Virus record (IMG/VR): IMGVR_UViG_3300047445_000153
Coordinates: 1 to 64,000 of that record
DNA: 64,000 bases
Source of the DNA: a virus
Strand: one strand, 5' to 3'
Under the pieces are notes generated by a model that was given only the letters and a program-made list of their open reading frames with translations, made no database searches and had not been told where the DNA came from. Position numbers and translations under genes: made by a program. Positions 61,336 through 64,000 of the stretch are shown piece by piece; within the stretch, counting starts at the first letter, position 1; each line of letters starts with the position of its first letter.

Positions 61336-62778
61336 TTACATAAAGTCAGCCATCGCGATCTTGCGTGCGGTGGCCTTGCTCTTGTCAAACAGCTCCACCT
61401 CCTCCTGCCGTCGTTGCTCTGACAGCTTGAAGATCTCTTTGGTCGGATCGACCTTGTGTGCTTCTCTCGACTTCTGCTCGATGATCTGCATGATGCGTTG
61501 ATCGATCGAGTCACGGTATTCGAGTACGTAGATCAGCAGCGCGCTGGTACGAGCGCCACGGATGCCACGTCGATACGCCTGGACGAAGCTATCGTCCATG
61601 TAGTTGAGCGACGTGAAGACCATCACCGACAGGTGGTGCCAGTTAAAGCCCACGCCTGCTGTATCCGGTGAGGCCACCACGCAATCGAGCTGGCCCGCAC
61701 GGAAGGCCTGATCGATCGCAGCGCGGCGCGACGACGATACGTTGCCGTTGATCAGCGCCGTGCGCAAGCCCATCGACTTGGCGAGCGCAACGATGCGCTC
61801 CATCTCCGGGATCAGCGCGGCGAAGATCGCGATCGGCTCGCCCGACTGAACCGCGTCGGCCAAGTGGATGATCAGACGTTCGTCCTTGCCGGTCTTCTCA
61901 CCCTTCGCGATCCCGAACGTCTCGGGGTGCGACATGATCTGACGGCAGCGCATCGCGTTGACGGCGGGTGTCGCTCCCTCAAGGAACTCATCGGTCAGCT
62001 CGACGAGTGCTTCATCCTCCATCTCTTCATAAGCTTTGCGCTGCTTGGGCGACATGTCACACAACTCGGTCACGATCACCTTCGCTTCTTCCCCGTGGAC
62101 CTCGGTGAAGGTGTGGCGCACCGCGACGCGGGCCAGGATCTGAGCCAGCTTGTCGTGGTTGGTCCAGCCGATGGTCGTGCCGTACTCGTCTTGCAGCCGG
62201 TGATACCCGAGGAAGCCGCCGAACGTGCCGTAGAAGCGCGGCTCGATGACCTCAATCGTGGGGTACGCACTGCCGATGTTCCCCTTGATGATGGTCCCCG
62301 TCATGCCGAGGTTGTACGTGATCTGGCGCATCGCGAGGATCCAGTTCGTCGTGCGCTTCGCGTTGTACCCGGCATAGCCGAGATGCAGTTCGTCTACCAC
62401 GCACGCATCCAGCTCGGAGTGCAGGCCCTTCATCTTCTGCCACTCATCCGAGAAGCGCTGGAAGCCCATCAGGAACACCTTGGCATTCGGGTTGCGCATC
62501 TGGTTGTCACGCCGCTTCGTGTCGCCGTCGATGATCTGGATCTCCTCGGGCTTGAAGTTCGTGAACTCAAGGAGTTCGTCCTTGTTCTTTCGCAACAAAC
62601 TCATCGGCATCACGAACGCGGTCTTGACCTTCAGCACGCTCCACAGGTACCAAATGTACATGCAGGCTGATCCCGTCTTCTGGCAGGCCGGGTCGCTCAG
62701 GTTCAGACACCGCTTGGTCGCGATGTAGAACGCGAGATCTGCGATCTGGTGGTCGCGGGGGACCTTCTTCTCGATCAT
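61336..62778 (-). CDS. SF2 (Snf2/DEAH-like) helicase with altered Walker A
   Basis: 480 aa from MIEKKVPRDHQIADLAFYIA, with ATGA overlap. Motif I region LSDPACQKTGSACMYI keeps the Lys-Thr but has lost the usual glycines (expected GxGKT). Then MGFQRF, motif II VVDELHLG (DEAH-like), motif III NLGMTGTIIKG, motif V VASPDTAGVGFNW and motif VI QAYRRGIRG. Otherwise a complete phage replication or recombination helicase. Activity may be retained through the KT. Lies downstream of two genes of unknown function in the same operon. Confidence 0.88.
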   Translation of the reverse strand: MIEKKVPRDHQIADLAFYIATKRCLNLSDPACQKTGSACMYIWYLWSVLKVKTAFVMPMSLLRKNKDELLEFTNFKPEEIQIIDGDTKRRDNQMRNPNAKVFLMGFQRFSDEWQKMKGLHSELDACVVDELHLGYAGYNAKRTTNWILAMRQITYNLGMTGTIIKGNIGSAYPTIEVIEPRFYGTFGGFLGYHRLQDEYGTTIGWTNHDKLAQILARVAVRHTFTEVHGEEAKVIVTELCDMSPKQRKAYEEMEDEALVELTDEFLEGATPAVNAMRCRQIMSHPETFGIAKGEKTGKDERLIIHLADAVQSGEPIAIFAALIPEMERIVALAKSMGLRTALINGNVSSSRRAAIDQAFRAGQLDCVVASPDTAGVGFNWHHLSVMVFTSLNYMDDSFVQAYRRGIRGARTSALLIYVLEYRDSIDQRIMQIIEQKSREAHKVDPTKEIFKLSEQRRQEEVELFDKSKATARKIAMADFM

Positions 62779-63041
62779 TGAACCCCCCGGAATGCAGGCA
62801 CTGTCTTGACCCTCACGAACTCTCGCGGCTGGACGTTGTAGAGCGCGATGTACATGCCGCTTTCGAGCCAAGCCACTGGCTCGCGGGTGGTATCTCCGAA
62901 CTTCGCATCGTCCGGGTCCAGGTAGTCCCTTTGCACACGGAGCACCAGTCGGGGCACGCCGTGGAGGCTGTCCATCCAGTGGACGTTGCTGTTACGTCGC
63001 AGCGTCATCTTGGCCAGCTGGTCGATCTGGTCGTCAGTCAC
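62775..63041 (-). CDS. Hypothetical protein, 88 aa
   Basis: A helical start (MTDDQIDQLAKMTLRRNSNV) then a beta-rich end (VAWLESGMYIALYNVQPREF). No family recognised. Overlaps both neighbours by 4 nt (ATGA). Confidence 0.62.
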   Translation of the reverse strand: MTDDQIDQLAKMTLRRNSNVHWMDSLHGVPRLVLRVQRDYLDPDDAKFGDTTREPVAWLESGMYIALYNVQPREFVRVKTVPAFRGVQ

Positions 63042-64000
63042 GAGCGCGCCTCCTTCACTTCGAGTGTGACCCTGTCGATTAGAGCCTCCCTGTCGGCTGC
63101 GGCGAGTAGGTCTTCAATCTTGCTCGCCCATCCGTTGTGAATGTGCACGCCTTTGTACTCGTCGGCGGCCGGGTTGTACGTGCGCAACTCGTGCGCGATT
63201 CGCATCAGCGCCGCATCCTTTTCGGCGTCCGCACGCTCAAACAGCCACGTCATCGCGTCTTGGACAGATTGAATCGTGCGCGGCGCTTCGCTCATTTCTG
63301 TCTCAATATTGGCACCCCAAATGCGCAGAACGAAGTCCGGGTAAATCGTCACTTTCCGCTCGCCGTGCCAAACCTCAACCGGCTTATCTTCGGCGTCCGC
63401 ACGCTCATTACTCGCGCCTGCTGTGGCTAGGGCGTCGCGGATCATCAAAATCACTTCGCCGATCTTGTCTGCGGTGTTCGATGCTCGATCAGCGCGCAAG
63501 TCGCCATATGACTGAATCGCCTCTATTATTTCCTTGCTCACCGGAAACGCCCCCGCTGTGTCGGCGTCAGCACGCGGGGCAGGTACGGGCGAAAAATCCT
63601 CGATCGCGTCGATCATTCCGGAGCCGTAAGACTTCGAACGCGGGGCGATAGGTGCGGTGACAAGGACCACATCATGTGGTGCGGGCTTGTATCCGTCGAA
63701 TGCCCACAGCAAGCACGGCTCTTTGCTACGCCCGTCGTAAAATGCCACCGCCTCACGCGGGGCAGGCACCGGAGCGAAATCCTCAATCGCGTCGATCATT
63801 CCGGAGCCGTAAGACTTCGAATGTGGGGCGATAGGGGCGGCGTAAAGCTTCGTCCCGATTGGCAACGTCTTAAGCACTTCCTCTTGAATCACCAGATCAC
63901 GCTCTGCGAACGCGTCAGGGTCGCCATACTTATTGACCACTTCCGCCACCGCCTCACTCTTGCCGCCCTCGGCGCAGCCTGCCGACCTCCATTCGCCGGT
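63038..64000 (-). CDS. Hypothetical protein with internal duplication, cut by the window edge
   Basis: Open frame continues to the end of the window, so the 5' end is missing; an internal GTG at 63949 gives 303 residues, but a more upstream start is likely. The segment SKSYGSGMIDAIEDF (with APIAP before and PVPAPR after) is repeated about 68 residues apart with few changes. Between the copies, EAVAFYDGRSKEPCLLWAFD resembles a module common in phage proteins of unknown function. The later part has two helical regions (EIIEAIQSYGDLRADRASNT; IQSVQDAMTWLFERADAEKD). No function can be assigned. Confidence 0.65.
   Translation of the reverse strand, partial: TGEWRSAGCAEGGKSEAVAEVVNKYGDPDAFAERDLVIQEEVLKTLPIGTKLYAAPIAPHSKSYGSGMIDAIEDFAPVPAPREAVAFYDGRSKEPCLLWAFDGYKPAPHDVVLVTAPIAPRSKSYGSGMIDAIEDFSPVPAPRADADTAGAFPVSKEIIEAIQSYGDLRADRASNTADKIGEVILMIRDALATAGASNERADAEDKPVEVWHGERKVTIYPDFVLRIWGANIETEMSEAPRTIQSVQDAMTWLFERADAEKDAALMRIAHELRTYNPAADEYKGVHIHNGWASKIEDLLAAADREALIDRVTLEVKEARS

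Overview
The window reads as most of the genome of a temperate siphovirus-like phage that probably lives as a plasmid prophage (a phage-plasmid). It carries a complete lambda-like head, neck, tail and lysis set. It also has a ParA/ParB-type partition pair and an iteron origin with a Rep_3-type initiator, and no integrase is visible. High GC, C/G-rich third codon positions and an H-NS homologue of the beta-proteobacterial type suggest a Burkholderiales-like host. That host call is inference and was not checked by any search.

Layout. 1-2330: sparse minus-strand genes of unknown function and three copies of a near-perfect palindrome (operator-like). 2331-3216: a plus-strand island with an HNH/AP2 endonuclease and a well-formed small-RNA gene (promoter, hairpins, terminator). 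3255-6316: minus-strand primase-polymerase/helicase and a small unknown gene. 6493-19697: plus-strand terminase, portal, protease/scaffold, decoration, capsid, neck, tail tube and tail chaperones with a -1 frameshift. 19699-32026: tape measure with a transglycosylase domain, then M/L/K/I/J-like tail-tip genes. 32086-36073: a tail fibre ending in a Cys-Asn run and a Hint domain, an unknown protein, a radical SAM/SPASM enzyme and a coiled-coil protein, all overlapping. 36208-42222: endolysin, holin candidates, nested spanins and a beta-helix tailspike with an SGNH hydrolase. 42428-45165: partition, origin, Rep, a zinc protein and an H-NS-like protein. 45114 to the window end, minus strand: small accessory genes, nucleotide metabolism (two MazG-like proteins, dNMP kinase, ThyX), SbcC/SbcD, exonuclease, PD-(D/E)XK nuclease, ligase, GntR-type regulator, family A DNA polymerase, FEN-type exonuclease, an unknown abundant-type protein, SF2 helicase and a gene cut by the window edge.

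The genes suggest two replication modes. The Rep_3/iteron/ParAB cassette would keep the genome as a low-copy plasmid. The PrimPol-helicase, PolA, FEN, ligase, SbcCD and dNTP-supply genes would drive lytic replication. Late genes appear to be served by a family of related promoters (9843, 18923, 32033, 36148, perhaps 6439).

The two most unusual systems are these. (1) A candidate trans-acting small RNA at about 3049-3215. Its first hairpin loop and a later single-stranded stretch are complementary to two motifs, CACCACCAC and GGATCGAAAC, that recur just upstream of many phage genes on both strands. (2) A radical SAM/SPASM maturase encoded in translational coupling with a tail fibre whose C-terminal part has a CNCNCACTC run abutting a self-processing Hint domain.
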